This document shows positions 33,828 through 41,218 of a stretch of 64,000 bases of DNA, piece by piece; within the stretch, counting starts at the first letter, position 1; every line of letters begins with the position of its first letter. The DNA is from Ruegeria_C sp040830705 (lineage in GTDB: Bacteria > Pseudomonadota > Alphaproteobacteria > Rhodobacterales > Rhodobacteraceae): the NCBI GenBank assembly GCA_040830705.1, contig JBFOME010000010.1, positions 62,001 to 126,000 on the forward strand, written 5' to 3'. The notes under the pieces were generated by a model, which made no database searches, was not told where the DNA came from, and was given only the letters and a program-made list of their open reading frames with translations. Position numbers and translations under genes: made by a program.

Positions 33828-34712
33828 ATGACGCCCTCACTACCCGCACTTCGCGCGTTCGATGTTGCAGCGCGCCTCGGCAGCTTTCGAGCCGCAGCAG
33901 AGCTGCTTTCGGTCACGCCAACGGCGATCAGCCATCACGTCCGAGGGCTGGAAAATCAGCTTGGTGTTTCGCTGTTTGAACGTACCGGCCGTTCAATTAA
34001 ACTCACAGAAGATGGGCAGCGCCTCGCCGAAGCAACTGCGGCGGCGTTTGAAATTCTGGACGGCGCAGTCCGGAGAGTGCAGCGCCGCACGCGCGGCGTG
34101 GTCCGCCTCGTTGCGGGACCGATCTTCACTGCGCGGTGGCTCATGCCACAGATCAGCGACTTCTGGACGGCGCATCCGCAGATCGAGCTGGAAGTCCTGC
34201 CATCCTTCAAACCCGAAACCCGCGATGACCGGAACGTGGATGTGATGATCCGATGGGGGCGCATGGCCGAGTTCCCGGACCATGCTGCGAAACTGCTCGA
34301 ATTGAGGCCGGTCGCCATCGCGTCCTCTGATTTTCTGGCCCAACATGGCCCGATTGATGATCCAAAGGAACTGACCGAACTGCCGCTGTTGCATCAACGT
34401 AACCATTGGGGTTGGTTGGATTGGTTCTCTGCCATGGGTGTCTCTGTCGACGGAGGTTTACGAGGGGCTATCTTCGAAGATGCCAATGTGCTGATGCGAG
34501 GGGCGGCAGAAGGCCAAGGCGTGGTCGTAGGATGGCTGCCATTGATCGATCAGGATCTTGCCGAACAACGGGTTGTGCGGCTTTTTGACGAGGACATCGC
34601 ACCGACCCACGGCTACTTCCTAGACGTTCAAGGGTTGGGGGCTTCCAGGAAGGACGTAAAGCAACTTGTCGAATGGCTCAAAGACAAAGCCACAGCGCCG
34701 CGTTCAAAGTAA
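33828..34712 (+). CDS. LysR-family regulator (GcvA-like)
   Basis: A 294-residue LysR regulator. The winged helix (residues 1-60) reads LRAFDVAARLGSFRAAAELL then SVTPTAISHHVRGLENQLG and LFERTGRSIKLTEDG. The rest is a periplasmic-binding-protein-like effector domain similar to GcvA, which senses glycine-pathway metabolites in some bacteria. The ATG at 33828 is chosen because GGTGGAG lies directly upstream; a GTG at 33822 is also possible. Divergent orientation from the five-gene amine operon makes it the likely regulator of that operon. Confidence 0.9.
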   Translation: MTPSLPALRAFDVAARLGSFRAAAELLSVTPTAISHHVRGLENQLGVSLFERTGRSIKLTEDGQRLAEATAAAFEILDGAVRRVQRRTRGVVRLVAGPIFTARWLMPQISDFWTAHPQIELEVLPSFKPETRDDRNVDVMIRWGRMAEFPDHAAKLLELRPVAIASSDFLAQHGPIDDPKELTELPLLHQRNHWGWLDWFSAMGVSVDGGLRGAIFEDANVLMRGAAEGQGVVVGWLPLIDQDLAEQRVVRLFDEDIAPTHGYFLDVQGLGASRKDVKQLVEWLKDKATAPRSK

Positions 34713-34861
34713 CCTGAAACGGCCCTTGCTCCGACTGCGGAAAATCAAACAATCAAAACAATGGACTACGCGCGCCGATGAGTATCCCGCCATCGACAGG
34801 CACCAAGTTCAACCATCGGCATCCAGACGGGAACCAGCAAAAGAGTCCGGTCAGATGGCAG

Positions 34862-35290
34862 TCATGTCGGCTCAACCGGCCAATGGTTGTTCAGGTCGCG
34901 CAGGCCTGCGCCGATCAACTCGCCCAGAACATCCAGGTCGATATCGGCCAGCTTATTCACATAGAGGCAGGATTTGCCGATCTTGTGCTTGCCCAACCGG
35001 GACAGGATCGCGCCAAAATCCGTATACCCGGGCATGATGTAGATCGAATGCGCCGCCTTGCGGGGTGAAAACCCGGTGGCCAGAAAGTCGCCCTCGCGAC
35101 CCGAGGTGTAGCGATAGTGATAGCGGCCATAACCCACGATGGATGGCCCCCACATCAGCGGTTTGAACCCGGTCACCCGGCGGAACAGCGCGTCCAGTTC
35201 GCGCGCATCTGCGGACTTTGAGGCGGGCTCGACCGCATTCAGGAACGCCTCGACATCGGCGTCGGTCGGGACTGTTTTGTTTTGTGTCAT
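34862..35290 (-). CDS. DUF1801 domain-containing protein
   Basis: A 142-residue soluble protein of the DUF1801/YdhG-like family. It has an N-terminal helix (DVEAFLNAVEP), FKPLMWGPSIVGYGRYHYRY, a TGFSPRKAAHSIYIMPGY strand pair and GKHKIGKSCLYVNKLADID. The fold resembles a beta-sheet lid on helices; the function is not established. No operon partner: the metallo-beta-lactamase gene next door is divergent. Confidence 0.85.
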   Translation of the reverse strand: MTQNKTVPTDADVEAFLNAVEPASKSADARELDALFRRVTGFKPLMWGPSIVGYGRYHYRYTSGREGDFLATGFSPRKAAHSIYIMPGYTDFGAILSRLGKHKIGKSCLYVNKLADIDLDVLGELIGAGLRDLNNHWPVEPT

Positions 35291-35403
35291 AGATTAAGTT
35301 TTTATCATTCTGCACCGCAATCACATAGATGCGATAGAACAGGGCTGGGAAGTCCGATTTCGCGCCCTATCTCGCGAGGAAAGCCACCAACAGGAGGAAG
35401 ACC

Positions 35404-36333
35404 ATGACACTCAAACTCACCCGCCGCGCCGCCCTTGCTTCCGCTGCTGCCCTGCCCGCCGCAGCGCTTGCCACGCCTACGCTGGCGGCAGGACATGGCG
35501 GTAAAGCCGCAGGCCCGGTGGCGCGGACCTTCAAACTGGGCGACATGACGGTCACCACATTGCTCGACGGAACCGTCGCGCGGGACGGCGCCAAGGAGAT
35601 CTTTGGCGGCGGTGCCTCGGACGAAGACTTCCAGAAAGTGTCCGAAGAAAATTTCATCCCCGCCGATAGCGCGCAATTCTTCTTCACGCCCACACTCGTG
35701 GACGCGGGCGGCGAACTGGTGCTGTTCGATACCGGGCTGGGCCAGGGCGGCATCGTCACCGCGCTGGACGCCGCCGGTGTCAGCCCCGATGCGGTTGACG
35801 TGGTGGTGTTGACCCATATGCATCCCGACCATATCGGCGGCATGATGACAGAAGGCGCACCGACCTTCGCCAATGCGCGCTACGTGACGGGCGCGGCCGA
35901 ATACGATTTCTGGTCCAAGGCCGAAGAGGGCAACAGGGTCGGCGATCTGGTGAAATCCAATGTCACGCCCATGGCCGAGAAGATGAGCTTCATCGACGAT
36001 GGCGGCAGCGTGGCTTCGGGCGTGACGGCAAAGGCGGCGTTTGGGCATACACCGGGTCACATGGTCTATGTGCTGGATAGCGGAGGGCAGCAACTTGTGC
36101 TGACCGCCGACTTGGCCAACCACTATGTCTGGTCCTTCGCTCACCCCGAATGGGAGGTGAGGTTTGACATGGACAAAGCAGCCGCCACCCAGGCGCGTCG
36201 CGATGTGTTGGGGATGCTGGCCGCCGACCGGGTGCCAATGATCGGCTATCACATGCCCTTCCCCGCCGCCGGCTTTGTCGAGCAGCGCGGCGACGGCTTC
36301 CGCTTCGTGCCGGTCAGCTACCAGATGCTCTGA
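35404..36333 (+). CDS. exported MBL-fold metallo-hydrolase
   Basis: A 309-residue metallo-beta-lactamase-fold enzyme with a Tat-like leader (TRRAALASAAALPAAALA, cleavage near residue 29). The metal site is explicit: H138-M-H140-P-D142-H143 (HMHPDH), a later His in FGHTPGHMVYVL, TADLANHYVWS with Asp, and a final IGYHMP. The domain resembles quorum-quenching lactonases and periplasmic hydrolases, but no substrate can be assigned. It is preceded by GGAGG about seven bases before the ATG and followed by a strong hairpin. Confidence 0.9.
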   Translation: MTLKLTRRAALASAAALPAAALATPTLAAGHGGKAAGPVARTFKLGDMTVTTLLDGTVARDGAKEIFGGGASDEDFQKVSEENFIPADSAQFFFTPTLVDAGGELVLFDTGLGQGGIVTALDAAGVSPDAVDVVVLTHMHPDHIGGMMTEGAPTFANARYVTGAAEYDFWSKAEEGNRVGDLVKSNVTPMAEKMSFIDDGGSVASGVTAKAAFGHTPGHMVYVLDSGGQQLVLTADLANHYVWSFAHPEWEVRFDMDKAAATQARRDVLGMLAADRVPMIGYHMPFPAAGFVEQRGDGFRFVPVSYQML

Positions 36334-36341
36334 TCGATTTC

Positions 36342-36373
36342 ATGTCGCGGCCCTCTGATCGGGGCCGCGACAT
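36342..36373. terminator. strong bidirectional hairpin between convergent genes
   Basis: A perfect 12-bp GC-rich stem ATGTCGCGGCCC / GGGCCGCGACAT (36342-36353 / 36362-36373) with an 8-base loop lies nine bases after the MBL gene stop and just before the end of the convergent gene. There is no T-run on either side, so it may work as a Rho-assisted or processing terminator rather than a classic intrinsic one. Confidence 0.6.
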
Positions 36374-36387
36374 ACTCAAGGGCGAAG

Positions 36388-36750
36388 CTATCGCCTGAAC
36401 CCATATTCGGTCACGAAACATCTGGGCGACATGGCGCTAAAAGTATCGCGCAGCTTGTCTAGCTCATCCGCGGGTCCGTGCAGCTCAACCCCGGTGATCG
36501 AGACCAGCGCTTGGGTACTTTCGAAAATGTGGCTGCCCACCTGCATATGTCGCAGCACCGCCTCCGCGCTGTCGTAATCCTCGCGCGAGACTGCGGTGCC
36601 ATCTGCGCCAAATCCATAGGCCGTGGCCAGATGGCCCGGTTCCTTGTCGCGCAGCGCCACCATCTCGGCACAGTTTTCACGGAAGGCGGCGGCGTTTTCG
36701 GCAGGGATCGAGAAATAGCCGATCAAGGTGACGATATGCGGTGGGGACAT
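36388..36750 (-). CDS. putative dimeric alpha/beta-barrel (ABM-like) protein
   Basis: A 120-residue soluble protein resembling antibiotic-biosynthesis-monooxygenase-like dimeric ferredoxin folds. It opens with the strand HIVTLIGYFSIPAEN, then a helix with CAEMVALRDKEPG, the strand LATAYGFGADG and the motif SREDYDSAEAVLRHM, followed by a second half. No catalytic residues are evident. The ATG at 36750 begins at the conserved strand; the open frame upstream adds a Cys-rich tail with no family support. Function unknown. Confidence 0.7.
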   Translation of the reverse strand: MSPPHIVTLIGYFSIPAENAAAFRENCAEMVALRDKEPGHLATAYGFGADGTAVSREDYDSAEAVLRHMQVGSHIFESTQALVSITGVELHGPADELDKLRDTFSAMSPRCFVTEYGFRR

Positions 36751-37174
36751 AGGGGGCCTCAAATCGGGTTCAGCAATACATCGGCAGTCTAGCGCGAAGC
36801 GAAAATTGAGGCCACCGCGGGCACCGCACGCATGGCTCACCGCGCTTTAACCGGTTCTGCGGCACAGTCCCCTCCGTCGCGACACCGGTCCGGGCCTGAC
36901 ATCCCCGGCCAAACAGGAAACGGGCCCCTTCTGGCACAGGGGCGCATATGACAGCTTCATGGCGCGGGGGAATCACCCGTCCAACCTTCCGCATTGGCGG
37001 CGCCGCCACTTTCCTTTCCCCTGCCCAAAAACACAGGGAAACAGACAAACAAATCGGCGAGGCAGAGGCCTGCGCCGCGTCTCGGCATACCTAAATGACG
37101 GGGGAAACCGCCGCTTTGGCGCGGGTTGCGCAAAAACTCTTGCAATCCAATCTGTTCGCGCTCATCTACGAAAT
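36751..37174. other. gene-free region upstream of the first cold-shock gene
   Basis: About 420 bases with no convincing coding frame on either strand: the open frames present are short, Arg/Cys-rich and lack ribosome-binding sites. The segment contains C-rich stretches and no strong hairpin with a T-run. It presumably holds the promoter of the cold-shock gene, but I do not see a clear -35/-10 pair. Confidence 0.5.
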
Positions 37175-37296
37175 GCTACGTTATTCTTTTTCGACCCACT
37201 GTCTCCTTCACACGGCGTTCAGTCTATCGATCCAGACCGACTACGCCAGGTTGCCGCACTGACGCGGGCAGCAGATCAAAACAGGAGACCACGGAT
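37175..37296 (+). promoter_or_regulatory. conserved cold-shock leader, copy 1
   Basis: From GCTACGTTATT (37175) to the start codon this leader is closely similar to that of the second csp gene (37996-38115). Shared blocks are CCACTGTCTCC-like, GGCGTTCAGTCTATCGATCC, a GCCGCAC / GCGGGCAGCA pair and GGAGACCACGGA with the ribosome-binding site. Conservation outside the coding sequence suggests an RNA element, possibly temperature-responsive folding as in cspA leaders; this is inference. Confidence 0.55.
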
Positions 37297-37503
37297 ATGG
37301 CCAACGGCACCGTGAAATGGTTCAACACCACCAAAGGCTACGGCTTCATCGCACCTGAAACCGGTGGCAAGGACGTTTTCGTCCACATCAGCGCAGTTGA
37401 GCGCGCAGGCCTGACCGGCCTGGCTGACAACCAGAAAGTGACGTTTGACGTCGAAGCAGGCCGTGATGGCCGCGAAAGCGCGACAAACATCCAACTCGCC
37501 TGA
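37297..37503 (+). CDS. cold-shock protein, copy 1
   Basis: A 68-residue CspA-type single cold-shock domain. RNP1 KGYGFIAP and RNP2 DVFVHIS are intact, with the VKWFN start typical of the family. Csp proteins bind single-stranded nucleic acids and act as RNA chaperones. It is nearly identical over the first 48 residues to the second copy about 800 bases downstream and diverges mainly at the C-terminal third. GGAGACC precedes the ATG. A GNRA-capped hairpin follows 20 bases after the stop. Confidence 0.96.
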   Translation: MANGTVKWFNTTKGYGFIAPETGGKDVFVHISAVERAGLTGLADNQKVTFDVEAGRDGRESATNIQLA

Positions 37504-37522
37504 ACCGGCTGAGCAAACTATG

Positions 37523-37546
37523 AGGATGGGTGGCAACACCCATCCT
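37523..37546. repeat. palindromic hairpin, REP-like (AGGATGGGTG type)
   Basis: A perfect 10-bp stem AGGATGGGTG / CACCCATCCT (37523-37532 / 37537-37546) closes a GCAA tetraloop (GNRA). It sits between the convergent csp and small-protein genes and overlaps the end of the latter by two bases. A related hairpin (GATGGGGT / ACCCCATC followed by CTAC) occurs at 53048-53070, so this may be a dispersed palindromic repeat that also terminates transcription. Confidence 0.5.
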
Positions 37547-37835
37547 ACACATCCGCGACAACCTCTCCCCTCATTTCCCCGGTCATGCGTGAGAAGTCTT
37601 CGGACTGCACTTTGCTGCGCACCGCGGCAATGGCGGTTTCGGCGGCGTCTCGCGTGGCGGCATCGGGCCATTCGCTGATCGCGGCGCTGGTCCGTTCGCT
37701 GGTCCGCACTACGGTCACCCGGGTCGCGCCCAATTCCCGCAGCGCAGGCAGGCGTTTTTCGGTGATACTCTGAATAGTCAGATCATAATCGACCCCGTCG
37801 GCATTTTCCCAGGTGGTGATTGTCACATAAGTCAT
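37545..37835 (-). CDS. small hypothetical protein, possible ABM-like fold
   Basis: A 96-residue soluble protein starting with the strand MTYVTITTWENADG, then a helix (SITEKRLPALRELG), strands VTVVRTSERTSAAISEWPD and a final helix AAETAIAAVRS. The pattern suits a small alpha/beta ferredoxin-like fold of the stress-responsive or ABM type, but no motif is decisive. It lies between the two cold-shock genes on the opposite strand. A GAGGGCGA-like site precedes the ATG. Confidence 0.7.
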   Translation of the reverse strand: MTYVTITTWENADGVDYDLTIQSITEKRLPALRELGATRVTVVRTSERTSAAISEWPDAATRDAAETAIAAVRSKVQSEDFSRMTGEMRGEVVADV

Positions 37836-37995
37836 ATCGCCCTCCCCTTGTGTGTCGCGACCACATTATCCTAGCAGATTTCCCCGATTTTGTCCGCCGC
37901 ACAGCCTGACGCGAGGACGCCCATTCGCTCCCGCCGGATACGCCTAACCCACCGCAAGACTTGCCCGAAGGCGGATCGGATGGCATATCAGGGGC

Positions 37996-38115
37996 GCTAC
38001 GTTATTGATATCGACCACTGTCTCCGACCACCGGCGTTCAGTCTATCGATCCAGACAACGACGCCGGGCTGCCGCACCCCCGCGGGCAGCAACATGTGAA
38101 AGGGAGACCACGGAC
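37996..38115 (+). promoter_or_regulatory. conserved cold-shock leader, copy 2
   Basis: This leader repeats the layout of copy 1: GCTACGTTATT (37996), GACCACTGTCTCC, GGCGTTCAGTCTATCGATCC, GCCGCAC / GCGGGCAGCA and GGGAGACCACGGAC ending at the ATG. The unconserved bases cluster in loops between these blocks, which is what a conserved RNA structure would show. Function inferred from conservation only. Confidence 0.55.
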
Positions 38116-38322
38116 ATGCCCAAAGGCACCGTGAAATGGTTCAATACCACCAAAGGCTACGGCTTTATCGCGCCCGATGATGGCGGCAAGGACGTGTTCG
38201 TCCATATCAGCGCGGTTGAGCGCGCAGGCCTGACCGGCCTGGCCGACAATCAGAAGGTCAATTACGAGCTGCGCGCCGGTCGTGACGGTCGCGAAAGCGC
38301 CGATGAGATTACGCTGGCCTAA
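38116..38322 (+). CDS. cold-shock protein, copy 2
   Basis: A 68-residue CspA-type protein with RNP1 KGYGFIAP and RNP2 DVFVHIS, as in copy 1. It differs from copy 1 mainly at residues 2-3 (Pro-Lys), around residues 21-22 and in the last strand (NYELRAGRDGRESADEITLA against FDVEAGRDGRESATNIQLA). GGGAGACC precedes the ATG. A terminator-like hairpin follows. Two copies with a shared leader suggest a local duplication retained for graded cold or stationary-phase response. Confidence 0.96.
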   Translation: MPKGTVKWFNTTKGYGFIAPDDGGKDVFVHISAVERAGLTGLADNQKVNYELRAGRDGRESADEITLA

Positions 38323-38331
38323 GCCCGCGAC

Positions 38332-38355
38332 GACCGGGCGGCCGCCTGCCCGGTC
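38332..38355 (+). terminator. terminator-like hairpin after csp copy 2
   Basis: A perfect 8-bp stem GACCGGGC / GCCCGGTC (38332-38339 / 38348-38355) with an 8-base GC-rich loop lies nine bases after the stop. The tail is TTCCCC rather than a T-run, so intrinsic termination may be partial. Confidence 0.5.
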
Positions 38356-38373
38356 TTCCCCAACGCCGCAAGG

Positions 38374-38391
38374 CTGTGAAAATATTCACAG
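38374..38391 (+). promoter_or_regulatory. perfect CRP-type operator (TGTGA-N6-TCACA)
   Basis: CTGTGAA-AATA-TTCACAG is a perfect 7-4-7 inverted repeat that contains an exact TGTGA-N6-TCACA core (38375-38390). It lies 60 bases before the DUF4157 gene start, where a CRP/FNR-family activator or repressor would act. Which regulator binds is unknown; many alphaproteobacterial CRP relatives use variant half-sites. Confidence 0.55.
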
Positions 38392-38450
38392 ACCCCACAG
38401 GTGTGAACGGTTTAGCTCAATCACACTGACCTGAAACCGGAGACCCTCGC

Positions 38451-38825
38451 ATGGCCCTCAAACCGCAAGATGTCGAAAAGATCGCCGAACCGCTCAAGGG
38501 CAAGAAGGCGCGGTTGAAGAAATGCGATGCGCTGCCACAAGGCACCAAAGAGTTGAAACTGCCCGGCGGCGTCAAGAAGGGCATTGAAAAGGTCTTTAAC
38601 AAGGCAAAGCTGAACAAGGTGCGTCTGCATGTGGGCGGTGACTGCAAAGAGATCTGCAAGAAGGTCAAGGCCAAGGCGTTTACTGACGGGTTCAACATTT
38701 ATCTGGCCAAACCCGGCGACGCCAAAAACGAGAAGCTTCTGGCGCATGAGTTGGTTCATGTGATCCAGCAGGGCAATGGCAAATGGCCCAAGCCGAAGCC
38801 GGGCAAGGTTCTGATCTCAAAATAG
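38451..38825 (+). CDS. minimal DUF4157 (eCIS-core-like) peptidase-type protein
   Basis: A 124-residue protein without signal peptide, unusually lysine-rich (28 Lys). Residues about 57-107 form a DUF4157 domain: VRLHVGG, a short Cys-bearing helix, AKAFTDGFNIYLA, then LLAHELVHVIQQ with the zinc-peptidase HExxH motif (His99, Glu100, His103). DUF4157 domains usually sit within large proteins tied to extracellular contractile injection systems or polymorphic toxins; here the domain is almost the whole protein and no injection-system genes are in the window. Start ATG after GGAGA. A perfect CRP-type site precedes it. Function unknown; a small peptidase or effector is possible. Confidence 0.8.
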   Translation: MALKPQDVEKIAEPLKGKKARLKKCDALPQGTKELKLPGGVKKGIEKVFNKAKLNKVRLHVGGDCKEICKKVKAKAFTDGFNIYLAKPGDAKNEKLLAHELVHVIQQGNGKWPKPKPGKVLISK

Positions 38826-39335
38826 CCTATCGAGCTTAGCGGAGCTATCCGAACCAAATCAGCGGCCATCAACATACGATTTGGCCCAAACGCCAATCAC
38901 TTCTGACCCGTAAGAGACGTCCAACGCGACGTTGTCGGTCGGCGCAGTGCGGACATTGCCGCCGCTCGCAGCAATGTATTGAACATCCCTTTGCCGGACA
39001 GTTTACCCAATGAGCCAACTCACCCTTTATCAGTTCCAGGACTTTGGAAATTCCGGGTTTCGATTTCCAATTTGCGGTTTGACAAACACCATGACTGTCG
39101 GGAACGCTCACATGCTCATTGAAGGGGCTGACCTGCTCGCCCACCCCTAAACAGCATTCGCTTGCACGCATCCAACCCAATACGATTCCTTGCCCCTAGA
39201 CAGCGGCCTGCATCATCAACGGGTAGCGGTCAGTTGGCGTCTGAGACTAAAGACACATCGCACTGGTCTACTTTGGGCCTCAATGACCGGCAATTTGTGT
39301 AGCTTCTGACCATACTCAGTGCTTGAAACGTATGG
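38826..39335. other. gene-free region before the SABATH / AOC-like pair
   Basis: About 510 bases without a supported gene. One 103-codon open frame on the minus strand (38869-39180) is Cys/Arg-rich, has no ribosome-binding site and resembles no family. The text looks like the degenerate non-coding filler often seen beside accessory genes in this group. No transposase remnant or flanking inverted repeat was found by eye. Confidence 0.5.
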
Positions 39336-39791
39336 TTACCCCGAACACGTGACATCAAATTCCGCAGCTCGCTTGCCGTCTTTTTTTAAGAACTTTACTT
39401 GGCCAATTGCGCCCTTGAACACTCCAGTGCCGCCGACAACGGCCAATTGGGTTTCAAAGTGAGGCACTGTGTCGGGTTGGTCGGGGGCTGGGTAGGAACC
39501 AGAATAAACCAGTTGGTTGGCGGCAAGTGTCAGGTAAGCGTTAACGATTAGCTGGGTCTCACCCTCACTTGCGCCAGGAGCTATCAACGTCGTGACGTCC
39601 TGCATACCAATAACCTGACCCCCTTCGTCGAAAACCGTGACATGCCCGACCGCTACATCCCCGACACTGTCGCCACCAGACGTAATTTTCAGGTCTTCCA
39701 AGTAAACGGTAAATTGGCCGCATTCGGGTGTGTTGTCGGCTGAAGCCGGAAGGGCATGGGTGAGAAGCAGCAGTACAGTAAGAAAACGCAT
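39336..39791 (-). CDS. secreted allene-oxide-cyclase/dirigent-like barrel protein
   Basis: A 151-residue protein with a Sec signal (MRFLTVLLLLTHALPASADN) and one beta-barrel domain of the allene oxide cyclase/dirigent superfamily. Strand blocks are VGDVAVGHVTVFDEGGQVIG, a long hairpin QLIVNAYLTLAANQLVYSG and the hallmark VVGGTGVFKGAIGQVKF. Two cysteines (near residues 24 and 149) could pair. Plant members bind lipid- or phenolic-type radicals or epoxides; bacterial ones are uncharacterised. The ATG at 39791 has GGAGTG upstream. It is 107 bases downstream of a SABATH methyltransferase gene on the same strand, and the local base composition is clearly more AT-rich than elsewhere. Confidence 0.75.
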   Translation of the reverse strand: MRFLTVLLLLTHALPASADNTPECGQFTVYLEDLKITSGGDSVGDVAVGHVTVFDEGGQVIGMQDVTTLIAPGASEGETQLIVNAYLTLAANQLVYSGSYPAPDQPDTVPHFETQLAVVGGTGVFKGAIGQVKFLKKDGKRAAEFDVTCSG

Positions 39792-39898
39792 TTTGACACT
39801 CCGATAAAGATTGCAACGGCTGTGCGAACTAAACTCCGAACTTGTTTGAACAGCGTTGCGATAGAACAAAATTGACGTAGACCGGCATCGAGATCCGC

Positions 39899-40981
39899 TC
39901 ATTGCTTTCTAAGCTCAATCGTCAACAACCAGATTTCAAAGGCGTATTTGGCCCCTTCTTCTTTGATGGACGCTTCAAAACGGTCATAAAACTCGTTCAG
40001 TAGAGTTTCGGTCGCATGGGCAGAGTCACTGCGGAACAAAGATTGCCTGAATGTGGACTCGGTAAAGGAACGAACGAAACCCTTATAGCTTGCAGCATAC
40101 TTTTCGGGCGCATTGATCTGGTCTGCGAAGATATCCTCCGGGTTTTGCTGAGCCGGAGCAACCTCTGCTCTCTCAATCAAAAAGCCATCTGCCAATTTCT
40201 TGTTGCGTTGAAATGGCTCAAGCGCCTCTTCCATGGACATAAACCAGATTGGCATAACAAAGTCGTCGAGCGCACGTACAGATATCAGTCCGTCATTCAC
40301 CATTTTTTCGGCAACGCCGTACATTGCGCGATACGTATGTCGGCCAGAACTGCAAATTCCGTTAAGCTCGCTTGCATCAGGGACAGCTCCTAGCGTCGAG
40401 ACCATGAGCCTGCCGCCACTTCGCAATTCACGATGTCGCAAGGTCAGGAAGCTTTCCCAGTCTCGTTGCGCTTGTCTTTTAAGCTCCACGCGAGCTTCAC
40501 CTTGCAAGTCTGCAAACCAGAACGTGCCTTTAGAAGCGATAACAGGCTGTGTGCTGAGCCAATGACTCGCACCAAACGAAGTTCCAACGTCTATGGACGA
40601 TGCCGGCGCAGCCATTGAGAAAAAACTACCCACACTTGCAGCAGAGCGAACATTTGCAGCGAGGTTTGTGTAACCGTCTTGGCCAGCAGCACAATCGAAC
40701 AGGGTATTCCAATCGTTCTCCGCCTGATCGACATGGTGAACGTAGATGGAGTAATCTGGATAGCGGTCGGCGAAAGATTCCACGGCAGGCTTAACGGACA
40801 AAACCGCGTTTGATCCAGTGCCGCAGCCATAGTCAGCAATGTGTATCTCGTCTGATGAGGCCAAGACCTTGTCGGCCATCTCCCGAACATCGTCTGCACG
40901 GGATTGAATAGAGTGTTTCTGCGGGAGGGAATTTACCGCATAGTCAACCATTCCCTCAGTTGGACTAGTCTTGTCGCCCAT
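39899..40981 (-). CDS. SABATH-family carboxyl methyltransferase
   Basis: A 360-residue SAM-dependent methyltransferase of the plant-type SABATH family (salicylate, jasmonate and benzoate carboxyl methyltransferases). The N-terminal family signature YAVNSLPQ is present; Gln21 is at the carboxylate-contact position. It is followed by motif I IADYGCGTGSNA (residues 48-59), HVDQAENDWNTLF, an ASHWLST segment with Trp141 at the second carboxylate contact, and FLTLRHRELRSGGRLMVSTLG. Length and order match plant enzymes. The substrate is unknown, but a small carboxylic acid is likely. It probably forms a unit with the downstream AOC-like gene. Start ATG at 40981. Confidence 0.82.
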   Translation of the reverse strand: MGDKTSPTEGMVDYAVNSLPQKHSIQSRADDVREMADKVLASSDEIHIADYGCGTGSNAVLSVKPAVESFADRYPDYSIYVHHVDQAENDWNTLFDCAAGQDGYTNLAANVRSAASVGSFFSMAAPASSIDVGTSFGASHWLSTQPVIASKGTFWFADLQGEARVELKRQAQRDWESFLTLRHRELRSGGRLMVSTLGAVPDASELNGICSSGRHTYRAMYGVAEKMVNDGLISVRALDDFVMPIWFMSMEEALEPFQRNKKLADGFLIERAEVAPAQQNPEDIFADQINAPEKYAASYKGFVRSFTESTFRQSLFRSDSAHATETLLNEFYDRFEASIKEEGAKYAFEIWLLTIELRKQ

Positions 40982-41218
40982 TAAATCCTCTCAAGTGTAC
41001 TTTGGTGGGCAGCTAGAGACTATAGTTTACACAAAGCGATGCCCAAAATCGATGAGTTGCAGGGCCAGGAACGGCCTATGCGGTCGTTTGTGCAAGGCGC
41101 GGCATTCGGAACTTTGGGCTTGCTGTCCGAATTCGCGGTGTCTTGGACGAGAGCCGTTTGTCCACATTGGGTCAGTTCTGATGTGAACCTCGGGTTCGTC
41201 TGACGTCCCAAATAACGC
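40982..41218. other. gene-free region upstream of the SABATH gene
   Basis: A 237-base stretch without a supported gene. It contains filler-like text similar in character to 38826-39335 on the other side of the SABATH / AOC-like pair, so the two genes are bracketed by non-coding DNA. Presumably it holds the promoter of the methyltransferase gene. No T-run hairpin was seen. Confidence 0.4.

Noticed and set aside
38869..39180. A 103-codon minus-strand open frame in the gene-free region
   Set aside because: Cys/Arg-rich, no ribosome-binding site, no family resemblance and atypical for the genome's coding pattern.
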